Positions 45,436 to 54,111 of a stretch of DNA of 64,000 bases are shown here, piece by piece. The DNA comes from Bog-756 sp963734395 (GTDB lineage Bacteria; Actinomycetota; Acidimicrobiia; Acidimicrobiales; RAAP-2), in the NCBI GenBank assembly GCA_963734395.1, contig CAVTGY010000002.1:62001-126000 (forward strand), in the 5' to 3' direction. Below the pieces are notes generated by a model. The model was not told the DNA's origin. It ran no database searches and worked only from the letters and a program-made list of their open reading frames with translations. Every line of letters begins with the position of its first letter. The first letter of the stretch is position 1. Position numbers and translations under genes: made by a program.

Positions 45436-46695
45436 CTAGCCGGCCCCGGCGGAGCCGGAAGAGGAGGAGCCAGACGAAGAAGAAGCAGACGAAGCCGCAG
45501 CGGCCACCGGTTCCTTGGGCAGGCCGAGGATTCGTTCGCCGACGATGTTGCGCTGTATCTGCGATGTTCCGGCGGCGATGGTCAGTGAGATCCCTCGGAG
45601 CCAGTCTTCGACCATGGTCTCGGCCGGGAGGACCCCTTGACCGTCTGTCCCCTCGGGATCGTCTGCAGCCAGGGATGCCCGACCGAGCACGGAGAGCGAG
45701 AACTCGCCGAGCTTGCTCCGGGTCTCCGAGTAGGCCAGCTTGAACAAGGTTCCGCCGATCCCGGGGGCACCGGTCCTTGCGGCCTGGGAGACGTTGCGTT
45801 TGGTGAGCGCCCACAGGGCGTCGAGCTCGGCCCGTAGGTGGCCGGCCTGGCGACGCACCCCCGGGTCCTCCCATGCTCCGGTCCGCCGGGCGAGTGCCAC
45901 GGTGTCGGCCAACAGCTCGACCGCTTCCAGCAGGTCCCCGACGAAGGCGGTTCCCCGTTCGAAGCTGAGGGTGACCATGGTCACCCGCCAGCCGTCGTTC
46001 TCATCGCCGACCCTGTTGGCCACCGGCACCCGCACCTGGTCGAGGAACAGCTCGGCGAACTCGGTGGAGCCGGCAATGGTGGTGAGCGGCCGGATCTCCA
46101 CCCCGGGAGTGTCCATGGGCAGGATCAACCACGTGATCCCTCGGTGACGGCTGTCCTCGGCCCCGGTGCGTACCAGAAGCTCGCAGTGGTCTGCCACCTT
46201 GGCAAAGGACGTCCAGATCTTCGATCCACTGACCACGTAGTGGTCACCGTCACGGACGGCCCGGGTGCGCAACGAGGCCAGGTCGCTCCCGGCGTCCGGC
46301 TCGGAGAACCCTTGACACCAGACCTCGTCACCTCTGAGGATGGCCGGAAGGTATCGCCGCCTCTGCTCGGGGGTCCCTTCGGCGATGATGGTGGGACCGG
46401 CATGCAGGAGGCCGACGAAGTTGACCCCCACATACGGGGCGTGGGCCCGTTCGAGCTCCTCTTTGAAGATGAGCTCCTCGACCGGCGAGGAACCACGTCC
46501 ACCCCCTTCGACCGGCCAGTCGACCCCGGCGTAGCCGGCGTCGAAGAGCAACCGCTGCCAGTGGGTGTCATAGGCGCGCCGACCCGGCCAGTCGTCGAGG
46601 GAGGGCTTGGGAGGCAGCGCGGGCAGCGTCCGGGCGAGCCATCGGCTGAGCTCGCTTCGGAACGCCTGCTCGGCGTCAGTGTTGCGAAGATCCAT
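45436..46695 (-). CDS. acyl-CoA dehydrogenase, large subunit with Ser-rich tail
   Basis: The 419-residue protein has the full ACAD plan: YAGVDWPVEGGGRG, WCQGFSEPDAGSDLASLRTR (FAD/substrate region), GSKIWTSFAKVADHCELLVR, FAELFLDQVRVP, and the C-terminal TIAAGTSQIQRNIVGERILG. It lies 12 bp upstream of the small ACAD gene, so the two probably make one heterotetrameric enzyme. The last 20 residues are a Ser/Gly/Ala run (SSASSSSGSSSSGSAGAG), as odd as the repeat tail of its partner. The frame is intact. Confidence 0.9.
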   Translation of the reverse strand: MDLRNTDAEQAFRSELSRWLARTLPALPPKPSLDDWPGRRAYDTHWQRLLFDAGYAGVDWPVEGGGRGSSPVEELIFKEELERAHAPYVGVNFVGLLHAGPTIIAEGTPEQRRRYLPAILRGDEVWCQGFSEPDAGSDLASLRTRAVRDGDHYVVSGSKIWTSFAKVADHCELLVRTGAEDSRHRGITWLILPMDTPGVEIRPLTTIAGSTEFAELFLDQVRVPVANRVGDENDGWRVTMVTLSFERGTAFVGDLLEAVELLADTVALARRTGAWEDPGVRRQAGHLRAELDALWALTKRNVSQAARTGAPGIGGTLFKLAYSETRSKLGEFSLSVLGRASLAADDPEGTDGQGVLPAETMVEDWLRGISLTIAAGTSQIQRNIVGERILGLPKEPVAAAASSASSSSGSSSSGSAGAG

Positions 46696-46721
46696 TGGTG
46701 GAGCGGACTACGCCCGAAGGA

Positions 46722-47924
46722 TCACGTGAAGTCGAGATCGTAGAGCGCGATGGCGTTGCCCCGGACGATCTTGAACACCTGCTCGTCGGTCAGGTCCTTC
46801 ATCTGCTTCTCGGCGATCTGACGGGTCTGGGGCCAGGTCGAGTCGGAGTGCGGGTAGTCGGACTCGTAGGTGATGTTGTCCACGCCGATGGACTCCACGT
46901 TCTTGAGGCCGAATGCGTCGTCGAAGAAGCAGCCGAAGATCTGGCGGTGGAAGTAGGTCGATGGCGGCTCGGGCACGATGTCGGCCACCCCGCCCCAGCC
47001 CCGGTTGTCCTCCCAGACCTTGTCGGCCCGCTCCAGGATGTAGGGGATCCAGCCGATCTGTCCCTCGGCGTAGGCCAGCTTCAGGTCGGGGAAGCGCACC
47101 AGCACGCCCGAGAACATGAAGTCCACCATCGAGTAGGTGGCATTGGAGTGGGTGAGGGTCGACCCCACGGCGGGCGGGGCGTCGGCCGAGGTGGACGGCA
47201 TCTTCGAGGACGAGCCGATGTGCATGTTGACCACCGTGCCGGTTTCGGCGCAGCGCGGCAAAGAACGGATCCCAGTAGTGGTCGGGATCGTGCACCGACG
47301 GCAGCCCGAGGAACGGGGGGATCTCGCTGAAGCACACCGCCCGAACGCCCCGGGCACGCGTTGCGGCGCACCTCGTCGGCGGCCAGCTCCGCGTCCCACA
47401 GGGGGATGAGGGTCAGGGGAATGAGCCGGCCCTTGGCCTCGGGACCGCACCAGTCTTCGACCATCCAGTCGTTGTAGGCCTTCACGCACAGCAGGGCGAG
47501 CTCTTTGTCCTTGGCCTCGGTGAAGGTCTGGCCGCAGAACCGGGGGAAGGTCGGGAAGCAGAGGGAGGCCTCGAGGTGGTTGAGGTCCATGTCCTCGAGC
47601 CGCGGTGCCACTTCGTAGGAGCCGGGACGCATGTCCTCGTAGGTGATGCCGCGCATGGTGACCTCGTCGCGGGGCACCCCGACCGCGGAGTCGACCCGCA
47701 GCAGCGGGCGTTTCAGGTCCTCGTAGTACCACCAGTCGGTGGGCAGACCCTTGGAGCCGGGCTTCACGGTGAGCTTGACCACCGATGAAGGTGATCTCGC
47801 CCATCGGGGCCCGGACCACCCGGGGTCCCACGTCGGCGTACTTGCCCGGGAGGCGGTCCATCCACACGTTGGCCGGCTCGACCACGTGGTCGTCGACGGA
47901 GATGATCATCGGCATGTCGGCCAT
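46722..47924 (-). CDS. metal-dependent amidohydrolase (amidohydrolase-2 / ACMSD-like), three frameshifts
   Basis: The TIM-barrel protein starts MADMPMIISVDDHVVEPANV, with the metal motif D-D-H-x2-E-P. It continues LEASLCFPTFPRFCGQ, VNMHIGSSSKMPST (metal His) and ITYESDYPHSDSTWPQTRQI (catalytic Asp). Extra bases occur near 47780 (TFIGG should continue VVKLTVKPGSKG), near 47355 (DEVRRNA should continue RGVRAVCFSEIPP) and near 47255 (FAALR should continue ETGTVVNMHIG). Corrected length is 400 codons. This family is common in actinobacterial steroid and aromatic degradation loci. It lies 26 bp upstream of the large ACAD gene. Confidence 0.86.
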   Translation of the reverse strand: MADMPMIISVDDHVVEPANVWMDRLPGKYADVGPRVVRAPMGEITFIGGQAHREARLQGSAHRLVVLRGPETPAAAGRLRGRGAPRRGHHARHHLRGHASRLLRSGTAARGHGPQPPRGLPLLPDLPPVLRPDLHRGQGQRARPAVREGLQRLDGRRLVRSRGQGPAHSPDPHPPVGRGAGRRRGAPQRVPGAFGRCASARSPRSSGCRRCTIPTTTGIRSLPRCAETGTVVNMHIGSSSKMPSTSADAPPAVGSTLTHSNATYSMVDFMFSGVLVRFPDLKLAYAEGQIGWIPYILERADKVWEDNRGWGGVADIVPEPPSTYFHRQIFGCFFDDAFGLKNVESIGVDNITYESDYPHSDSTWPQTRQIAEKQMKDLTDEQVFKIVRGNAIALYDLDFT

Positions 47925-47944
47925 GCGCCGAGTGTAACCCTTGT

Positions 47945-47961
47945 CCTGACGGTGCGTCAGG
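47945..47961. promoter_or_regulatory. CCTGAC-N5-GTCAGG operator candidate
   Basis: Perfect 6-bp arms with a 5-bp spacer lie 21 bp upstream of the amidohydrolase ATG (47924). They match the site at 41888-41902 in half-site and spacing. The position, at or just after a transcription start, suits a repressor of the amidohydrolase-ACAD-ACAD unit. Confidence 0.55.
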
Positions 47962-47992
47962 TGCAGCAACGGGTGATTGTCAGACCTGATCG

Positions 47993-48803
47993 TCAGACCA
48001 TGGCCACGCCGCCGTTGGGTCGGAGCACCTGGCCGGTCATGAATCGAGAGGCGTCCGAGGCCAGGTAGAGGACAGCGGCGGCGATGTCCTCGGGTTCGCC
48101 CGACCATGCGCAGGGGCGCGCCCTTGCGCATGGTGGTCACCAGCGCGTCCTGCATCGTCTCGTCGTAGCTCCCGTCGGGGAGTTGGAAGTAACCGGTGGT
48201 CATGCCGGTGATGACGAAGCCCGGTGCCACGGCGTTGACCCGCACGTGCAACTTGCCGATCTCGGTGGCCAGTGTCTTGGTCATCTGCACCACCCCGGCC
48301 TTGCAGATGGCGTAGCTGACGATGTTGGGGCTGGGGGTGTCGGCAGCCGCAGAGGATGCGTTGATGATGCTGCCCCCTTCCGGTTGGGTGACCATGACCC
48401 GCCCGGCGGCCTGGCAGCCGAAGAACACCCCCTTCAGGTTGACCGCCAGGATGCGGTCGAGGTCCTCCTCGGGCTCGTCGAGGAACGGACCTCCGAGCAT
48501 GATGCCGGCGATGTTGCACCACACGTGGATGCCCCCACGCTCCATGGCCACCCGCGCGGCCAGGGCATCGACCTCGACGCGGCGGGACACGTCGAGGGCG
48601 GCGCCCTCGGCCGTACCCCCGTGGGAGGTGATCTCGGCGGCGGTGGCCTGCGCCGTGTCGCCGTGGATGTCCGCGCACACCACCACGGCTCCGGCCCCGG
48701 CCAGGGCCAGGGCGCTGGCCTTGCCGATCCCGCTACCTGCGCCGGTGACAACGGCCACCTTGCCGTCGACCCGGAACGATTCGATGAGCGAGTTCGCATC
48801 CAT
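47993..48803 (-). CDS. short-chain dehydrogenase/reductase, one frameshift
   Basis: The protein starts MDANSLIESFRVDGKVAVVT and has the cofactor motif TGAGSGIGKASALALAGAG with an Asp after beta2 (VCADIHG) suggesting NAD. NIAGIMLGG, and the catalytic Ser-Tyr-Lys in IINASSAAAD and VSYAICKAG, follow. One extra base near 48107 breaks the frame; LRMVG should continue EPEDIAAAVLYLASDASRFM and end GGVAMV. Corrected length is 270 codons. It is upstream of the amidohydrolase on the same strand, with the operator candidate between. Confidence 0.9.
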
Positions 48804-49026
48804 GGTTGCGTCGCCACCCCTTTCGCCTTCGGTTGTTCGCCTCGGTTGCCGGGCACCACGGCAGCGAGCCGCTTCCCGTTGTGGCGAAGAGTAGGTCAGT
48901 GGCGGGGAGGCGAGGAAGGTCAGTAGAGGGACGAGGCGGCAGTCCTGTCCTGGCGTCGCCCACCGAGGGGCTCCTCCACCAGGTCCCCGGGCTCTCCTCG
49001 GGGCCGGAATTCACTCATGCCGTCAC

Positions 49027-50053
49027 TCATCGTTCGGCGGGCAGCTTCTGCCCGACCGGGTTCATGGCCGCGTTGAGCGCCTTGGCCGCCGCCGCCGCGA
49101 TGCGCTTGTGCCCCTCATCGCCGGGATGGATGCCGTCGGCCAGATGCCCGGCGTCGATGATCGTCTCGCCCGGGACCAGCGACAGGGCGTCGTCTCCGGC
49201 CACGACACGGTCGCGGGTCACCGACTCGATGGCATTTCGGATGTCGGCCAGTGTGGCGCCGAGCTTGTTGGGCACGTCCTCGGCGTCGGGTCGGAGCACC
49301 GGGCTGATGACCACGATCGGTGTGTTCGGGTGTCCCTGACGGACCACGTCGAGGAACGACTTGAACCCTTCGCCGACCATGCCCAGGCTGTGGGGTATGC
49401 GGGTCCAGCAACTCTCGCCGTAGGCGATGGTCACGATCTCGGCTCCCAGTCCGGCGATGTGCTCGGCCGAAACGATCTCGCCCCGACCTGCGCCGGCATA
49501 GCCCATGTTGATCAAGTTGACCCCGGCCTTCCGGGCCGCGATGGCGGCCCAGCCCTGCGACGGGCCCGACGCGATCCATCCCTGGGTGGTCCAGTCGCCG
49601 TAGGCGATCCAGCGGGGGAGGGCCGGGGCCGGGGCGATCTCCCCCTTGACCGCGGTGAGGGACTGGATGAGCGGCTGCATTCCCTCGGGGAGATAGATGA
49701 CCGCCGGTTTGTCGGCGGCCACGGTGCCGAGGGCCAGTCGGATGAGGCCGTCCCCGAGGACCGCTTCCTCTTCGCACACGTTGTGGCCGTTGCGCCACAC
49801 CGAAAAGGTGACGCCGGCGCCGTCGCCCCGGTAGCCGAGGTTGCCCGAGGTGGTGCGGTAGGCGATGTCGATGGCCTGGGCGTCGCCGACCAGCTCGATC
49901 CTGACACCGACCGGCACGCTCGACCGCGTGCCAGACGTCGGCAGGGAGGCGGGAGGTGTCGGCGGGATTTGCCCGTGGGTAGGGGACGTCCCCCGTCGCC
50001 GGGTAGGCCGCACCCCGAATGAAGGGTTCGGGTTGCTCTGGTCGCGACGTCAC
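49027..50053 (-). CDS. SGNH/GDSL-like hydrolase with Trp at the nucleophile position, one frameshift
   Basis: The protein starts MTSRPEQPEPFIRGAAYPAT. An N-terminal beta domain (VRIELVGDAQAIDIAYRTT, VTFSVWRNGHNVCEEE) precedes an SGNH fold. Block I reads IAYGDWTTQGWIA, where GDS is expected (TGG at 49591-49593). Block II is NMGYAGAGRGE, block III reads VTIAYGESCW instead of a GxND form, and block V DGIHPGDEGHKRIA keeps Asp and His. An extra base near 49920 breaks the frame (VWHAVE should continue VPVGVRIELVG); corrected length is 342 codons. Without the Ser it may be inactive as an esterase, or the base is an error. Confidence 0.78.
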
Positions 50054-50318
50054 CGCTGTCCTGCTCCCATGTGCGCCCCTCTCAGCGATTTACCACTCTC
50101 AGTAGTGGTATGACCACAATATCATCCAATCGGGCAATTTTCACCTGGTCACCGGCCGCCGTCCCCTCGGACTCGGCCGCCCCTCGGGGGCCGGGTCCGG
50201 TGCACTGGGCGGGGGACTGCCCGAAGCGGGCGCTGCCCAGCAGGTCCGAGTCGCGTTTGTACGATGTCCACGTGCGGAGCGGATCAGGGTTCCCAGTCGC
50301 GCCGTGCGAGGTGAACCG

Positions 50319-51756
50319 GTGACCCCCAGAACGCTCGGTGCGAGCAGGTGGCCGCGTGCTGGTGGCCGTACTCACCGGGGCGGTGGTGTGCGGCATGGCA
50401 CCTCCTGGCCGCGTCGGCGCCGGCCCGCGCCGCCGAGATCGGGCAGGCGGCACGGCCCCACGTCTACGGGGGAGGCGGGGTCATCGGTTTTGGCGACGCC
50501 GCGTCGATCAATCCGACCCAGGCCACGCCGCTCAACTCGGTGATGGTGACCATGGCCACCGATCCGGCGTCGACCGCCGCCGATCAGGGCTACTGGTTGG
50601 CCTCGGCCGACGGCGGGGTGTTCAACCGGGGCAGTGCCGGTTTCTACGGATCGCTCGGCTCCCTCAGACTCCAAGGGCCCGATCGTGGCCATGTCGGCCA
50701 CCGCCGACGGCAAGGGCTACTGGTTGGCCGCCATGGACGGCGGTGTCTTCGCGTTCGGTGATGCGGGTTTCTACGGTTCGATGGGCGCCACCCACTTGAA
50801 CCAACCCATCGTGGGGATGGCTTCCACCACCGACGGCAAGGGCTACTGGTTGGTGGCCGCCGACGGCGGCATCTTCGCCTTCGGTGACGCCGCAGTTCGA
50901 CGGTTCGATGGGCGGAACTCCTCTGGCGCAGCCGGTCACCGGCATGGCGCCGACCGCCGACGGGCACGGCTACTGGTTGGTGGCCGCTGACGGCGGCATC
51001 TTCTCCTTCGGTGACGCCCCCTTCTACGGTTCCACCGGCGGCACGCCGATCAACAATCCGGTGGTGGGAATGGCACCCTCTCCCCACGACAGTGGCTACC
51101 TGTTGGTCTCGACCGACGGCGGTATCTTCGGGTTCGGATCGGTCAACTTCTTCGGATCCCTCGGCGGCGGGTTGGGAGGCGACCAGGCCGATGTCCCCCC
51201 GGTCGCCGCCATCGCCCTCACTCCCGACGCAGACGGCTATTGGCTGTTGGAGCCCGACGGTTGGAACTACTCGTTTGCCAACCCTTCGAGCCCTGCTCCC
51301 ACCGACACTACCCAGGCGATCGTCTCGGTGGCCGACAGCCAGGTGAACAGCGACCCGGATCGTGGCAGCTTCTGCAATCCCTACGGACCGTGCGAGGAGT
51401 GGTGTGCGCTGTTCGCCACCTGGGTGTGGGGACAGGCGGGCGTGCCGATCTCCTCGTATGCCTTCACCGGCAGCATCTTCGACTGGGCGGCAGCCAACAC
51501 CGGCGTACTCCCCTCGACCGGCGATCCCGTGCCCGGGGACGCGGTGTTGTACGGCACCGGACCCTCCTCCACGTCGACCTCCCTCCACGTGGGCCTGGTC
51601 ATGCAGGTATGGCCGGACGGGGCCATCGTCACCATCGAAGGGGACGCCGGACCGGCACCGACCGGCTCGCTGGCGGTGGTGGTCAACGGCCCCTACCTGC
51701 CGTCACTGTCCGCCCAGTACAACGGGATGCCCGTCTACGGCTTCGCCGTTCCGTAG
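50319..51756 (+). CDS. secreted CHAP-domain protein with GYWLV repeats, four frameshifts
   Basis: A signal peptide (RVLVAVLTGAVVCGMA, LLAASAPARAA) is restored by removing extra bases near 50350 and 50400. Five to six repeats follow with the pattern GYWLVAADGGIFAFGDAxFYGSxGGTPLNxPVVGMAxTxDGK, with breaks near 50665 and 50893. The C-terminal 150 residues form a CHAP-type amidase domain: the catalytic Cys is in CEEWCALFATWVWGQAG, the His in TSLHVGLVMQVW, followed by TIEGDAG. Corrected length is 478 codons. CHAP domains cut peptidoglycan peptides, so this is a likely wall hydrolase with a repeat domain for wall or matrix binding. Confidence 0.8.
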
Positions 51757-51786
51757 GCACCAGACCGACGATCGGGCAGCGACCGA

Positions 51787-52851
51787 TCAGGGGCGTGCGG
51801 TGAGCGAGGCCAGCACCGATTGACGGTGGTCCGAGGCCGATCCCCAGGCCTCCGCTAGCGCCCAGGCACGTTTGAGGAAGAGATGGAGGTCGCACTCCCA
51901 GGTGTAGCCGATGGCCCCGTGGACCTGCAGGGACACCCGGGCCGCCTCGGTGGCCGCGTCCGAGGCCAGGGCCTTGGCGGTCGACGCCGCCCTCGAGGCC
52001 GTGGGTTCGCCCTCGTCGAGGGACCATGCTGCGGCGTAGACCACCGGCCGGGCGAACTCGAGCTTGACCTGGGCTCCGGCCAGCATGTGCTTGACCGCCT
52101 GGAAACTGCCGATCGCCTTCCCGAACTGATGGCGACCCTTGGCGTAGTCGGCGGCCATTGTGATCATTCGATCGCTCAACCCGAGCAGTTGCGCGGCGGT
52201 GGCCACCGCGGCGCGATCGGACGTCCTGGCCACGGCGGCCGCCGCCTCCGGCCCCGAGGCGGCGCGGGTGTCGGGTGTGGGGGTCCACTCGGGCACGCCC
52301 AGACGCCGGGTGGGGTCGAGGCTGGCCAGAGGGGTAACGTCGACACGGTCCGAGCCGACTACGTGGATCTCCGGTCCATCGGCGCCGTCGGCCACCAGCA
52401 CGAAAAGGTCGGCTCCTGCCGCCCCGGCCACGATGGCCGGACCCGAGGCGGGATCCGGGGAGGGCCCGCCCACCGCAGCGGCAACCTCGCCTCGGGCCAG
52501 GCCGGACAACCACGAGGACAGGGAGGGTGCTGCGGCCGGGTCCGTCCCACCCAGCTCGGCCAACAACGGTGCGGCGAGGGCCGTCGACTCGACCAGGGGT
52601 TCGGGCAGGGCCACCCGTCCGGACTCCTCGAGCAGCGGAACCAGGTCGACCAGGCCCAGTCCCAGGCCACCGAGGTTCTCGGGGACCGAAAGGCCGATCA
52701 CCCCCATCGCCGCCAACCTGGTCCACCGGGGGGAGCGGGCCGCGGGTGACTCGAAGGCGGCGCGCAGGTCGGCGGTCGTGCACTCGTTGTCGAGGAGCTG
52801 GCGGACCGCGTCGCGGAACTCGCACTGCTGGGCGGTGAAGGCGAAGCGCAC
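51787..52851 (-). CDS. acyl-CoA dehydrogenase, small subunit of a second pair
   Basis: About 354 residues from GTG 52851, opening VRFAFTAQQCEFRDAVRQLL. It has GVIGLSVPENLGGLGLGLVD, a divergent middle part, and the C-terminal ADYAKGRHQFGKAIGSFQAV and LQVHGAIGYTWECDLHLFLK. Its start is 13 bp after the stop of the large ACAD gene. The pair repeats the large-then-small order seen at 44.4-46.7 kb and again suggests an alpha2-beta2 ChsE-like enzyme. The frame is intact; the open frame upstream of GTG 52851 is a shadow of the partner gene. Confidence 0.88.
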   Translation of the reverse strand: MRFAFTAQQCEFRDAVRQLLDNECTTADLRAAFESPAARSPRWTRLAAMGVIGLSVPENLGGLGLGLVDLVPLLEESGRVALPEPLVESTALAAPLLAELGGTDPAAAPSLSSWLSGLARGEVAAAVGGPSPDPASGPAIVAGAAGADLFVLVADGADGPEIHVVGSDRVDVTPLASLDPTRRLGVPEWTPTPDTRAASGPEAAAAVARTSDRAAVATAAQLLGLSDRMITMAADYAKGRHQFGKAIGSFQAVKHMLAGAQVKLEFARPVVYAAAWSLDEGEPTASRAASTAKALASDAATEAARVSLQVHGAIGYTWECDLHLFLKRAWALAEAWGSASDHRQSVLASLTARP

Positions 52852-52864
52852 CGGGCTCCGACCT

Positions 52865-54043
52865 TCAGCGGCGGGGCAGTCCGAGCATGCGCTCGGCCAC
52901 CACATTTCGCTGGATCTCGTTGGTACCGGCGTAGATGGGACCGGCCAGGGCGAACAGGTAGCCATCCAACCACGGCGCCGGGATCGTTCCACCGTGCAGT
53001 TCCGCTTCGGGGCCCAGCAGGGCCAGGGCGGCCCGGTGGATGGCCAGGTCGGTTTCGGACCAGTGGATCTTGTTGGCGCTGGCCTCGGGCCCGACCGAGC
53101 CACCGTCGATGACCCGGGTCGCCGTCCACAAGGTAGCGAGGCGGTAGGCCTCGGCGTCCATCCAGGCCTGGGCCACTGCTTGTCCGCTCCTGGCCGTACG
53201 CTCCGGCTCGGCCGCCATGCGTTCCCGGTACAGCGCCACCAGGCGGGAGGCCGCCTCGGTGTAGCGAGCGGGGCTGCGCAGGCTCAGCCCCCGCTCCGAT
53301 CCCGCCGTGGCCATGGCCACATTCCATCCTTGGTCCACCCCTCCGAGGACCTGTGAGTCCGGAACCAGTACCTCCTCGAAGAAGATCTCGGCGAACCCTG
53401 TCTCGCCGTCCAGCTGGGGAATTGGTCGGACGGTCACCCCCGGGCTGTCCATGGCGATGAGGAAATAGGTCAGGCCCCGGTGCCGCTCGGCCTCGGGGTC
53501 GGTGCGGAACAGCCCGAAGCACCATTCTGCGAACGCGCCGCGGGAGGCCCAGGTCTTCTGACCCGACAGCAGCCATCCTGCACCGGAGGGGGCGCGGGTG
53601 GCCCGGCTGCGGATGCCGGCCAGGTCGCTCCCGGCGTCGGGCTCGGACCAGCCCTGGCACCAGATCTCCTCGCCGGAGGCCATGGCGGGCAGGAACCGTT
53701 CCCGCTGCTGGTCGGTCCCGAACTCGAACATGGTCGGCGCCAGCAGGAACACGCCGTTCTGGCTCACTCTCGAGGGTGCCTGGGCCCGCCAGTACTCCTC
53801 TTCGAAGACGAGCCACTCGAGGATGCCGACGCCCCGACCGCCGTACTCCTCGGGCCACGAGACCACCGACCAACGATCCTCGTGCATGGCCCGCTCCCAT
53901 CGGCGGTGGGCCTCGAATCCTTCCGGCGTGTCCAGGGAGGGGAGCGAGCCCGGCGCCGGGGCGTGGGCGGCGAGCCACGAGCGCGCCTGGTGGCGGAAGG
54001 CCTCCTGGGCCGGGGTGAATCGCAGATCCATCGGAGCGTCCAT
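52865..54043 (-). CDS. acyl-CoA dehydrogenase, large subunit of a second pair
   Basis: The 392-residue protein opens MDAPMDLRFTPAQEAFRHQA and has SWPEEYGGRGVGILEWLVFE, WCQGWSEPDAGSDLAGIRSR, the GQKTWASRGAFAEWCFGLFR segment, FAEIFFEEVLVP and PIYAGTNEIQRNVVAERMLG. It is divergent from the FadA5-like thiolase, with a 68-bp gap that holds a strong palindrome, so the pair and the thiolase are probably co-regulated. ATG 54031 is a close alternative start. The frame is intact. Confidence 0.9.
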   Translation of the reverse strand: MDAPMDLRFTPAQEAFRHQARSWLAAHAPAPGSLPSLDTPEGFEAHRRWERAMHEDRWSVVSWPEEYGGRGVGILEWLVFEEEYWRAQAPSRVSQNGVFLLAPTMFEFGTDQQRERFLPAMASGEEIWCQGWSEPDAGSDLAGIRSRATRAPSGAGWLLSGQKTWASRGAFAEWCFGLFRTDPEAERHRGLTYFLIAMDSPGVTVRPIPQLDGETGFAEIFFEEVLVPDSQVLGGVDQGWNVAMATAGSERGLSLRSPARYTEAASRLVALYRERMAAEPERTARSGQAVAQAWMDAEAYRLATLWTATRVIDGGSVGPEASANKIHWSETDLAIHRAALALLGPEAELHGGTIPAPWLDGYLFALAGPIYAGTNEIQRNVVAERMLGLPRR

Positions 54044-54071
54044 GGTCCGTTCGCTGTGCGGGGTCGGACCC

Positions 54072-54096
54072 GAAATCTGGCACACCGCCAGATTTC
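54072..54096. promoter_or_regulatory. strong operator candidate between divergent ACAD and thiolase genes
   Basis: Perfect 10-bp arms GAAATCTGGC (54072-54081) and GCCAGATTTC (54087-54096) are separated by 5 bp; CC/GG pairs extend them on both sides after one mismatch. The site sits in the centre of the 68-bp gap between ATG 54043 (minus) and ATG 54112 (plus), so one dimeric regulator could control both directions. Confidence 0.7.
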
Positions 54097-54111
54097 CGGC
54101 AACCACGGTCG

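Noticed and set aside
50100..50318. A riboswitch (for example c-di-AMP type) upstream of the CHAP protein gene
   Set aside because: Such riboswitches precede wall hydrolases in Actinobacteria, so I looked, but I could not identify the conserved core or a convincing pairing scheme in this 265-bp gap.
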